DNA of 16,476 bases, taken from the NCBI GenBank assembly GCA_030428695.1, contig JAUIEM010000219.1, positions 1-16,476 of the forward strand, written 5' to 3'. The DNA comes from a bacterium (GTDB lineage: Bacteria; Planctomycetota; J058; JAJDCP01). Numbering within the stretch: position 1 is the first letter of the stretch; each line of letters starts with the position of its first letter. Shown here in pieces: positions 5,851-12,883 of this stretch. The position numbers were made by a program, and so were the translations under genes. The notes beneath the pieces were generated by a model. That model had not been told where the DNA came from and searched no databases. It saw nothing but the letters and a program-made list of their open reading frames with translations.

Positions 5851-8016
5851 TCAGGGCAGCATGCCGTGGTTCTGGGAGATCCACAGGGGCAGCATCAGGT
5901 CGATGCCGGGGTGCTGCTCCCGGGGATCGGCGACGTAGCCGTCGAGGATGAACGGGCTCGACGACCACACGAAGGCGGTGCTCGGCCGCAGCGGGATCGG
6001 CACCGGGTAGAGGGCGACCTCGATCGGCCGCGTGCCGGTCACGAAGGGGGAGGAGGGCGCGTTGTTCGCGGCGGGCAGGTGGGCGAGGTAGGTCCCCTTG
6101 GCGATGTTCGGGTTGGTGCTGTTCGTCGACGTGAAGCCGCGCCGCGGGCGCTGGCTCCAGGCCCACAGCTCTTCCTGGACCAGGGAGCCCATCGGCAGCG
6201 CCTGCGGGGGCAGGGCGACGCCGTTGGTCACGTTGAACCAGGGGTTGTCGTGGTGGGCGAGGGCGCCGCGCATCACCCGCAGCACCTGCAGGTGGTCGCG
6301 GTAGCGGTCGGGGTCGGTCTCGAGCTCGAGGAGGCCGAGCAGGTTCATGTTCCCGAGGTTGAACTTGTAGTACGACTCGTGCACCTCGAGGGCGCTCGCC
6401 CAGGTCGGGAACCAGAGCAGGCTCGACAGCCCCGCGAGCTGCTGGTGCAGGGCGCCGAAGCGGGCCGGGTCGACCAGCTTCCCGATCGCCGCGAAGTTCA
6501 GCACCGCCGAGGGCGACTGGGCGAAGCTGACCGACCACTCCGTGCCGCTCGGGTTGTTCGTCTGGCCGGGCGCCTTGTACACCGTCCAGCCGTGGTCGAC
6601 GAGGTACTGCAGGAGCCGCGTGACGATCGGAGCGACCTCGGCCCGCAGCGCTGGAATGCGGTGATAGGCCTGGCCGAGCCCGAAGAAGGTGCCGGTGTAG
6701 GAGTCCCGGGAGGTGTCGCCGAGCGCTCCGTAGACCTGGCCGTTGACAGTGCCGATGAAGTAGTTGTGCTTGCTCTGCAGCGGGACCTCCCACGGCGAGC
6801 CGAGCGGCATCGCGGTGCGCGCGAGCAACCCCTCGTGGGGTGCGGGTACGACCTGCGAGCACAGCTCATAGGCGGAGACCAGGCGCTGGGCGGCGGTCAG
6901 GGCGCCGGGGTCGGCGTCGTGGTCGAAGCGGTACGACTGGGCCGCGAGGTAGGCGCCGGTCCACAGGGCGGAGTCGCCCCAGTGACGGTACTCGATCACC
7001 TGGCCGCCGCTGTGGGGCTGGTCGTAGACCGCGGGGAAGACCATGTCGTGGGGCATGTGCTCGGCCCGGGTCACCACGTCGATGGCGGCGGCCAGGGAGT
7101 CGAGGTCGGGGCCGCCTGCGTAGGTCGGCCGGGGCGGCCCGCCGTGGCCCCAGTGCATCGAGCTCGGCAGGAGGCCCTGCAGCTGGCCGAGCTGCCACTG
7201 GGCGTAGACGACGCCGACCTGCAGCGCCGCGTGCACGATCGGGTCGAGGATCTGGGTGAGGAAGCCGCCGAGCCCGTTCAGCAGCGGGTTCGTCGAGCTG
7301 ACCACGATCTGCAGCTGCACCTGGGGCGTGCCGGCGCTGCCGACCTGGGGCAGCGGCCCGCTGAGGTCGACGTCGACGGGCGCCTCGGCCCGGACGTTCT
7401 GGACCGTGACCTGGATCGGCGCGGTCAGCGTGAGGTTGGTCGTCAGGCCGCCGATGGTGATCGGGAAGGTTCCGCCGACCATCGCGTCGAAGCTGAGCTG
7501 CCAGGCCCCCGGCGGCGCCGGGAGCTGCAGCCGGGCGGTCTGGACCGGCGCCGGGGCGGTCGCCTCCAGGGCCGGAGGCGCCGACGCGTCGAGGCTGACG
7601 CTGCCGAGGGAGAGCAGCGTCACCCCCTGCAACAGCTGGCCGACCTGCTGCTGCAGCGCGTTCTCGACCTCGCTGGCGATGCGCGGGGAGACGTGGGGCC
7701 AGGCGTCGGCGATCAGCTGGTTGTACGCGACCAGCGCCGGCGCCTCGAGCCGCAGGGGATCGAGCGGACCGGCGGCGAGCGCCGCGAGGGCCGTCTGCCA
7801 CTGGGGCTGGTTGGTCGCGCTGCCCGGAGGCGTCGCCGCGGGCGTCACCGGGACCGGTGTGCCGATGACCGGGGTCGCCCCGAAGCCGGTGTTGCCAGCG
7901 TTGCCGTTCGCGCCGCTGTTGGCGGTCGTCCCGGCATTGCTGGAGGAGCCTCCGTCGGAGCAGCCGAGGGGGACGAAGAGGAACAGGAGGATGCACAGGA
8001 TGGGGAGACGCGGCAC
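5851..8016 (-). CDS. Large secreted lipoprotein with predicted alpha-toroid C-terminal region
   Basis: A 721-residue protein of unknown function. The N-terminus is a hydrophobic signal (about 4-18) ending in a slightly atypical lipobox (VPLGC, Cys19). A low-complexity linker rich in Asn, Gly, Thr, Ser and Pro (20-70) follows, suiting a surface tether. Residues about 90-280 contain a helical stretch, then a beta-rich segment (LTTNLTLTAPIQVTVQNV, 191-208). The C-terminal 430 residues contain repeated aromatic, Gly-rich helices such as GDSALWTGAYLAAQSY (347-362) and DSYTGTFFGLGQAYH (438-452), which look like an (alpha/alpha)6 toroid of the glycosidase or lyase kind. No catalytic pair can be assigned. 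The start is GTG at 8016 with GAGG upstream; no other start keeps the signal. It lies 67 bp before the cytochrome gene and 93 bp after the transporter. Confidence 0.82.
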   Translation of the reverse strand: MPRLPILCILLFLFVPLGCSDGGSSSNAGTTANSGANGNAGNTGFGATPVIGTPVPVTPAATPPGSATNQPQWQTALAALAAGPLDPLRLEAPALVAYNQLIADAWPHVSPRIASEVENALQQQVGQLLQGVTLLSLGSVSLDASAPPALEATAPAPVQTARLQLPAPPGAWQLSFDAMVGGTFPITIGGLTTNLTLTAPIQVTVQNVRAEAPVDVDLSGPLPQVGSAGTPQVQLQIVVSSTNPLLNGLGGFLTQILDPIVHAALQVGVVYAQWQLGQLQGLLPSSMHWGHGGPPRPTYAGGPDLDSLAAAIDVVTRAEHMPHDMVFPAVYDQPHSGGQVIEYRHWGDSALWTGAYLAAQSYRFDHDADPGALTAAQRLVSAYELCSQVVPAPHEGLLARTAMPLGSPWEVPLQSKHNYFIGTVNGQVYGALGDTSRDSYTGTFFGLGQAYHRIPALRAEVAPIVTRLLQYLVDHGWTVYKAPGQTNNPSGTEWSVSFAQSPSAVLNFAAIGKLVDPARFGALHQQLAGLSSLLWFPTWASALEVHESYYKFNLGNMNLLGLLELETDPDRYRDHLQVLRVMRGALAHHDNPWFNVTNGVALPPQALPMGSLVQEELWAWSQRPRRGFTSTNSTNPNIAKGTYLAHLPAANNAPSSPFVTGTRPIEVALYPVPIPLRPSTAFVWSSSPFILDGYVADPREQHPGIDLMLPLWISQNHGMLP

Positions 8017-8041
8017 GGGACGCCCTCGCGTGGCAGGGGGA

Positions 8042-8057
8042 TTAACCGATGAGTTAA
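8042..8057. promoter_or_regulatory. Operator-like palindrome proximal to the lipoprotein gene
   Basis: The sequence TTAACCGATGAGTTAA is an inverted repeat (TTAAC/GTTAA, extendable by one A-T pair each side) 26 bases upstream of the GTG start. On the minus strand it overlaps TATTAA (8054-8059), a possible -10 box. Its size and symmetry suit a dimeric repressor such as a TetR-family protein. No regulator gene is nearby. Confidence 0.35.
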
Positions 8058-8097
8058 TAGCATCCTAGCCACAGCGTCCCGCATCCGTGCGAGAAAA

Positions 8098-8113
8098 TTG
8101 ACCGTGCGGTTAA
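8098..8113. promoter_or_regulatory. Second operator-like palindrome, at the end of the transporter gene
   Basis: TTGACCGTGCGGTTAA is a 7-bp inverted repeat with one mismatch and a 2-base centre. Read on the minus strand it begins TTAACCG, the same half-site as the palindrome centred 56 bp away. It covers the transporter's TAA stop codon (8110-8112). Confidence 0.3.
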
Positions 8114-9021
8114 GTTTCTGCGGCGTCGGGTTTCCTCCGCTTCCGCGGCAGCGCCGCCGCGACCGCCAGGGCGGTGAGCACGCAGCCGACGGCGACGCCC
8201 GCGCTCGGCACCTCCGCCATCCACAGCCACGCGAGCAGGGTCGCCCCCGCCGGCTCCCCGAGGGTCGCCATGCCGACCTCGGTCGGGCTCGCGTGGCGCA
8301 GGCACCAGGTCAGCAGGCTGTGGCCGACCAGCTGCGGGATCAGTGCGGCGAGGAACAGGAAGCCGAGCGCCCGGGGCGAGGCCGCGACCGGCGGCAGCCC
8401 GAGGCAGCCCGCGACGCCGAGCAACAGGACCGCGCCGACCGCGGTCGCGACGCCGGTGAAGGCCCACACGTCCATCTCCTCTCCGAGGCGCCGCCCGTTG
8501 AGCAGGTACAGGGCCATGCCGAGCGCCCCGAGCAGGGCCAGGGCGTCCCCGAGCAGGGCGGAGGCGCTCGCGGACCAGTCGTTGCCGCCGATGATCGAGA
8601 CGCCGACGAAGGCGAGCAGCAGCGCGAGCCAGTGCCGCCGCTGCGGCCGGTCGCGGCCGGTGACCAGGCCGATCAGGGCGAGCACGAGGGGGGTCGCCGT
8701 GACCAGGGTGACCGAGGCGGCGACCGAGGTCAGGCCGAGGCTCGCGACCCAGCTGCCGAAGTGGATCCCGTAGAACACGCCCCCCCAGGCGGCGGCCCTG
8801 AGGAAGCGCGGGCGCAGCACGCCGCGGCGCCAGGCCCGCACGGTGAGCGGCGCGAGCAACAGGCTCGAGAGCAGCAGCCGCAGGCCCGCCGCCACCAGGG
8901 GATGGGTCGGGGCGGCCTGCTTGAAGAACACCGCCGCGAAGGAGATCGCCGCGACCGCGCCGAGCAGGGCGGCGCCGACCAGCAGCGGGGAAGGACGGGA
9001 CGGTGTCTCGGGGCCCGGCAT
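8110..9021 (-). CDS. EamA/DMT-superfamily transporter
   Basis: A 303-residue inner-membrane protein of about ten hydrophobic helices arranged as two EamA halves (about 13-140 and 150-292). Family signs are the first-half motif around HPLVAAGLRLLLSSLLL, the SVTLVTATPLVLALIGL helix, and, in the second half, SPTEVGMATLGEPAGATLLAWL, where the conserved Glu-Pro ends the penultimate helix pair. Members export metabolites such as amino acids or other small polar compounds; the substrate cannot be predicted. ATG 9021 has GAGAGG 8 bases upstream. It diverges from the cysteine-cluster gene across 202 bp and ends 93 bp before the lipoprotein gene. Length and helix count are normal. Confidence 0.9.
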   Translation of the reverse strand: MPGPETPSRPSPLLVGAALLGAVAAISFAAVFFKQAAPTHPLVAAGLRLLLSSLLLAPLTVRAWRRGVLRPRFLRAAAWGGVFYGIHFGSWVASLGLTSVAASVTLVTATPLVLALIGLVTGRDRPQRRHWLALLLAFVGVSIIGGNDWSASASALLGDALALLGALGMALYLLNGRRLGEEMDVWAFTGVATAVGAVLLLGVAGCLGLPPVAASPRALGFLFLAALIPQLVGHSLLTWCLRHASPTEVGMATLGEPAGATLLAWLWMAEVPSAGVAVGCVLTALAVAAALPRKRRKPDAAET

Positions 9022-9223
9022 GACGATCCCTCTCCGGAGCGGCGTCTCAGTTCGGCTATACTTCCTTCAACACCCTCAGTCCGTCCCTGCCTGCCGGTTG
9101 CCGACGGAAGCGGGAAATCGGGCGCGGTGGAACGGCTCCCGTCGCCGTGGGGACGGAGAGCCGAGTGCGTCAGCCCGACCCGCGTACGGGTCCCGGCGGG
9201 CACCACGCCACGAAGGAGGAAGA
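9022..9223. other. Divergent intergenic spacer
   Basis: This 202-bp stretch separates the minus-strand transporter from the plus-strand cysteine-cluster gene and must hold the promoters of both. A locally AT-richer segment at about 9046-9080 includes TATACT (9057-9062) on the plus strand, a good -10 match, but no convincing -35 box lies upstream. I see no operator repeat or riboswitch. Confidence 0.4.
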
Positions 9224-10777
9224 ATGGCCACTCCCCAACCCGTGCCCTGCCTGCGGGCCGGCGTCCGCGCCGTCCACGCCGACAGCGGGATGTCCCTGGA
9301 AGATACGGTCCAGGACCTGCAGATCAAGGTCGACCCGGCGGTGCATCGCGTCGCCTCGCTGCTCGACGGCGAGCGCGGGGCCGAGGCCCTCGCGCGGGAG
9401 GCCGGCGCCCAACTCGGGGCGACCCTGCCGGAAGAGGCGATCGCGCGCGTGGTCGGCTTCCTCGACGCCTACTTCCTGCTCGACACCCCCCGCGCCCGGG
9501 GCTGGATCGCCTGGCTCGAGGCCCAGCCGAAGCCTTCCCCGCGCGACCCCCTCGCCAGCCCCGCCGGCGCGCGCTTCTCCTGCCACGCCTGCGGCGACTG
9601 CTGCCGCGGCTTCAACTTCGGGCCGCTGCACGACGCGGACGTCGAACGGCTCCTCCGCCACGACTGGAGCGAGCTGCCGGGCATCGAGACCAGCGCGGAC
9701 GTGATCGTCGAGCGGCCGGGGGGGCGGTTCCTGCGGCCGGTGGACGGGCATTGCATCTTCCTCGGTGACGACGGCCTGTGCCTGGTGCACAAGCGCCACG
9801 GCGCCGCGGAGAAGCCGCTGTTCTGCCGCACCTTCCCCTACGCCTTCACGGGCGATGCCGCCGGGGGGGTCCGCGCCAGCCTGCGCTTCGAGTGCTCGAC
9901 GCTGCACCGCTCGCAAACGGACGGCGAACCTCTGGCCGCACAGACGGAGGCGCTGCAGGCCCTGGTCGACGAGCGCCCGACGCCTCCTGCCGCCCCGCCC
10001 TCGCTGGTGTTCTTCGCCGCCGCCCGCGCCCTGCCCGGGCTGACCGTGACCGCCCTCGAGCAGAAGATGCGGGCGCTGCTCGCGACGGACCACGGCCTCG
10101 ACGCCCAGGTCCACGGCCTCGGTCGGCTGCTCGGCGCGGTCGCCGGCCGCCTGCCGCCCCTGCCCGACGCGGCGGCGATCGAAGCCTGCCAGCAGTTCCT
10201 GGCCGGGGTGCCGATCGAGGCGCTGTTCGCCCCGCTCGGGGAGGCTCCGCCGCAGGCCGCCCAGGCCCTCGACGGCATCGTCGCGCGGCTGGTCGAGACC
10301 GCGATGCACCGCTTCTTCCGCTTCCGCTCCTCAGGGCGCTTCCTGCCCGGCGGCTGGGATGCGCAGGAGGCGGTGATCGTGTCGCTGCTCGGCCTGCGCC
10401 GCCGGCTGCGGGAGCGCGCCGGGCTCGAGCCGGCGGTGCCAGCCTTCGCCCACGCCGAGGCCGCGGCAGTCGAAGCGATGCCGGAGGCCGAAGCGCTGTT
10501 CCGGGACTTCCTGCGCCACGCCCTGTTCGGCGCCGGCCTCGCCTCCTACGGCACCGTGCTCGGCGGGGTCGCCGCCCTGCTCGCGCAGCTCTGGCTCGCC
10601 CGCTGGCACGCCCGCTGCCTGGCCGTCACGCGCGGCGCCACCTCCCTCGGCGCGGCTGACGCGATGGGCGGGCTGCTCGGCATCCAGCGCCAGCTCGGCG
10701 AGGAGATCCTGCGCGGCGTCTTCGCGCAGTCGGCCCGGGAGCTGCAAGCGCTGCTCGGCGCGGTCGACCCCTGCTGA
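9224..10777 (+). CDS. YkgJ/FliB-type cysteine-cluster protein with PqqD-like N-terminus
   Basis: A 517-residue soluble protein. The central part is a YkgJ-type zinc/iron-chelating domain: CHACGDCC (Cys120, 123, 126, 127), then Cys177 and Cys186 in HCIFLGDDGLC, and Cys201 in FCRTFPY, with Cys224 nearby. Such domains bind a metal or Fe-S cluster; FliB relatives methylate flagellin lysines, but most members are unassigned. Residues about 7-90 read like a PqqD-type winged-helix domain (short strands, then LLDGERGAEALAREAG, then a helix ending FLDAYFLLD). The last 290 residues are mainly Ala/Leu-rich helices. ATG 9224 was chosen over upstream in-frame starts because AAGGAGG (9213-9219) lies directly before it. 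It is the only plus-strand gene and converges on the HipA-N gene. No flagellar gene is near, so a flagellin role has no support. Confidence 0.85.
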   Translation: MATPQPVPCLRAGVRAVHADSGMSLEDTVQDLQIKVDPAVHRVASLLDGERGAEALAREAGAQLGATLPEEAIARVVGFLDAYFLLDTPRARGWIAWLEAQPKPSPRDPLASPAGARFSCHACGDCCRGFNFGPLHDADVERLLRHDWSELPGIETSADVIVERPGGRFLRPVDGHCIFLGDDGLCLVHKRHGAAEKPLFCRTFPYAFTGDAAGGVRASLRFECSTLHRSQTDGEPLAAQTEALQALVDERPTPPAAPPSLVFFAAARALPGLTVTALEQKMRALLATDHGLDAQVHGLGRLLGAVAGRLPPLPDAAAIEACQQFLAGVPIEALFAPLGEAPPQAAQALDGIVARLVETAMHRFFRFRSSGRFLPGGWDAQEAVIVSLLGLRRRLRERAGLEPAVPAFAHAEAAAVEAMPEAEALFRDFLRHALFGAGLASYGTVLGGVAALLAQLWLARWHARCLAVTRGATSLGAADAMGGLLGIQRQLGEEILRGVFAQSARELQALLGAVDPC

Positions 10778-10869
10778 GGGGGTTGTGTGTCCTGGTGCTC
10801 GAACAGATCGGCGGGGCTCGGCCGCGAGTTCCGGGCCTTCCTCGCTGAGAGCAACGGCTGGGCGTCAAC

Positions 10870-11148
10870 TCAGTCCCCGCGCATCAACGGAACCTCATCG
10901 AGATGTGCGAGTAGGATCTCCTTGCGGAGAACCCCTTCGGACTCTGGGAGTAGATTCGAGAACCAGGGCGGAAGCCGAACCTGGCTCCGCACGGTCCTGT
11001 GTGGGTCGTCGAGGAAAGCCTGACCCAGGACCGGGCGGTCGGGCGAGGCGAGGAATGTCGGGAGAAAGGAGAAACGGATGCGTCGGTTTCCTTCGCGTTG
11101 CATGGTTCCGACTTCACGATCCCGCAACCAGACGCGCAAGATTGCCAA
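10870..11148 (-). CDS. Free-standing HipA N-terminal (HipS-like) domain
   Basis: A 92-residue protein matching the N-subdomain 1 of HipA toxins: LRVWLRDREVGTM (4-16, beta hairpin), IRFSFLPTFLASPDRPVLG (24-42), and the signature RLPPWFSNLLPES (58-70) followed by LRKEILL. In HipA this part precedes the Ser/Thr kinase core; in HipBST systems it is a separate protein, HipS, that counteracts the kinase HipT. Here the frame stops after LMRGD and no kinase, nor a continuing frame, lies in the 92 bp before the convergent cysteine-cluster gene. The first usable codon is TTG 11148, three bases after the DUF262 stop and in the same frame, with GAGG about 8 bases before it. Base composition is lower in GC than in most neighbours. 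It may be an intact single-domain partner of the DUF262 protein or a remnant of a hipA gene. Confidence 0.7.
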   Translation of the reverse strand: MAILRVWLRDREVGTMQREGNRRIRFSFLPTFLASPDRPVLGQAFLDDPHRTVRSQVRLPPWFSNLLPESEGVLRKEILLAHLDEVPLMRGD

Positions 11149-11151
11149 CTC

Positions 11152-12738
11152 TCAATCCTCGACAATCAGTGAGGCAATCGACGGACGATCTGTCTCTCGC
11201 CAGCGGGCACGCCGTTCCAACAGATCGTGCAGCGACTGAAGGACGATTCGACCACGATGCCTGAAGAAGTCGGACGACTGGTTGGTGTGTAGGGCTTTGA
11301 TCGCCTGTTCGTCGATCGCATGGCTGGCTAGAACCTCCGGTGGAGCAGCGAGAATCGCCTGACGACGCCCATGCAGGGGAGGGTGGAAGAGCCGGTTGGC
11401 AATCGTTCGACTCCCATCGTGGTCCCGCCGGGTGAAGATGTCGGGATAGGGTCCACCGCCTATGGAACGGGCGTCGATGACGGCTCCCGTGTGAAGATGT
11501 CGCGGCCCGAGCGCGTGCAGTGCGAGAAGCTGAAGACGCGAGCCGGCAGTATTGGAACGAAAGGGAGTGTCGACCTTGGGCAGAACAGGTGCTGTCCTGC
11601 CCACCAAGGCCAGGAGCCTTTGCACCGAATGCTCCTCGTCGGTGTCGATCTGCTCGAGGATGGTCCGGGTCGAGACGGTATCCCCGCGGTGGCTTCCGCT
11701 CCATGCACCTCTCCACAGCCAACGCGAGAGCAATTCGCGCGATCGTGCGCGTGGCGTCGGATGCAGGTGGAAGAACCTCCCGAGGGCAACGAATGGTTGT
11801 TTGTAAGGTAGCAATCCGTAATGAGGGATCCCCGCGTCCGTGCGAAGAAACGTGATGGCACGAGAGGCGGCTTCGAAAGTGTCGGCGTAGGCACGCGGAA
11901 CGTCATCCGGCGCGAGCCGGAGCTCGTCGTCTCTGCGCACACCTGCCGCCTTGTCTCGCAGCACTCGCAGCAGCCGATGGATTACCTTCTCCTCCGGACG
12001 ACCGAACCCGAGCTTCTCAAGCCGGACCGCAATCTGCCCGAGACTGGCTGGGCTCCGCCCGCCACGGGAAGCGTGGAGCGCCTCGAAGACCTCATGGTCG
12101 CGGAGAGCCTTTCCGGTGGAATTGATTCTGCCAAAGATCTCACGCAGGACTCCCTCGTCATCGGTCCGGACGAGGTACGCGGGGATCTCGTACTCGCGAA
12201 TTCTCCTCCCCACCGCGATCGCCCTCTTGCGGAGCGACGGAGCAGGCTGGTACTCGAACAACCATTGCAACAGGCTCTCTGCGTCGAGCACGCGATGCAG
12301 GGGCAACCACCGTGGAGGTGAGGTTTCGGGTCTATCGCGCGCGAGCACGTGAGCTTCAAGGTCATAGGCGAGGGCAAAGTCGTCCGAGGACGGGTCGCGT
12401 GCGAGGAGAACACGCACCAGGGAGGTCAGCCTCTGCTGTCCGTCGATCACCCACCACGCATCGCTGCGTTCGTGCGCGGCGAAGCGCAGCGCGCCGCCGA
12501 ACACCAGTTCGGCAGCGGGAGCTTTCGTTTCCCAGAAGAGGAGCGTACCGACGGGATAGCCGCGGATGATGCTGTCGATCAGCTTGCGCGCATCGTCACG
12601 GGACCATGCGATGTCGCGCTGGAAACGGGGTACACGCACACGCCCGACAGAGACCTCGTGGAGCAGGTCTTCGATCTTGAACGCGCGCGCCTCTGGCCGG
12701 CGGTCGAGGGTCAGGGCAGTTGGTCGTTGCGTGGACAC
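11152..12738 (-). CDS. DUF262 (GmrSD N-domain/ParB-like) protein
   Basis: A 528-residue protein with DUF262 hallmarks: PRFQRDIAW (37-45), IDGQQRLTSL (98-107) and FGRINSTGKAL (202-212). In GmrSD-type restriction enzymes this ParB/Srx-like domain binds or hydrolyses nucleotides and is paired with a DUF1524 HNH nuclease. The C-terminal part (about 400-528, with ANRLFHPPL and a closing helix ending RPSIASLIVED) resembles standalone DUF262 proteins. I cannot identify an HNH motif there. GTG 12738 was chosen over the frame opening at 12855 because GGAGGT stands immediately upstream. GC is visibly lower than in flanking genes (hand-counted 60-base blocks at 11221 and 11761 give 34 and 30 G+C, against 44 at 9601 and 50 at 13621), consistent with transfer. 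It is followed in frame by the HipA-N gene. A defence role is inference. Confidence 0.85.
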   Translation of the reverse strand: MSTQRPTALTLDRRPEARAFKIEDLLHEVSVGRVRVPRFQRDIAWSRDDARKLIDSIIRGYPVGTLLFWETKAPAAELVFGGALRFAAHERSDAWWVIDGQQRLTSLVRVLLARDPSSDDFALAYDLEAHVLARDRPETSPPRWLPLHRVLDAESLLQWLFEYQPAPSLRKRAIAVGRRIREYEIPAYLVRTDDEGVLREIFGRINSTGKALRDHEVFEALHASRGGRSPASLGQIAVRLEKLGFGRPEEKVIHRLLRVLRDKAAGVRRDDELRLAPDDVPRAYADTFEAASRAITFLRTDAGIPHYGLLPYKQPFVALGRFFHLHPTPRARSRELLSRWLWRGAWSGSHRGDTVSTRTILEQIDTDEEHSVQRLLALVGRTAPVLPKVDTPFRSNTAGSRLQLLALHALGPRHLHTGAVIDARSIGGGPYPDIFTRRDHDGSRTIANRLFHPPLHGRRQAILAAPPEVLASHAIDEQAIKALHTNQSSDFFRHRGRIVLQSLHDLLERRARWRETDRPSIASLIVED

Positions 12739-12753
12739 GTTACCTCCCTCGAG

Positions 12754-12759
12754 AGTATA
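12754..12759 (-). promoter_or_regulatory. Candidate -10 box for the DUF262/HipA-N pair
   Basis: TATACT on the minus strand lies 15 bases upstream of the GTG start and matches the sigma-70 -10 consensus at five positions in a GC-rich setting. No clear -35 box is 16-18 bases upstream. The resulting transcript would have a very short leader containing only the Shine-Dalgarno. Confidence 0.3.
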
Positions 12760-12883
12760 TCGGACCCGTCCACAGCTTCCACGCAGTAGCGCGATGGTCC
12801 GCGACGACCGGGAGCCGATGTGCGCGAGGATCCTCGGAGGGCGGTATTGCACCACGCCATCCCGACCGCCTTCGGGGTCCCCC

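Noticed and set aside
5782..8052. 756-codon plus-strand open frame opposite the large lipoprotein
   Set aside because: Low-complexity Arg/Gly/Val/Ala/Asp/Glu/His translation with no domain; the opposite strand has a signal peptide, lipobox and coherent helical pattern.
10546..10854. Minus-strand frame next to the HipA-N stop, tested as a frameshifted continuation of HipA
   Set aside because: The reading just past the stop (around VDAQPLLSARKARNS) shows no HipA N2 or kinase similarity, and it soon runs antisense to the cysteine-cluster gene.
10778..10869. Search for a bidirectional terminator between the convergent cysteine-cluster and HipA-N genes
   Set aside because: Only a 4-bp arm pair (ctcg/cgag near 10817-10828) without a T-run was found, too weak to call.
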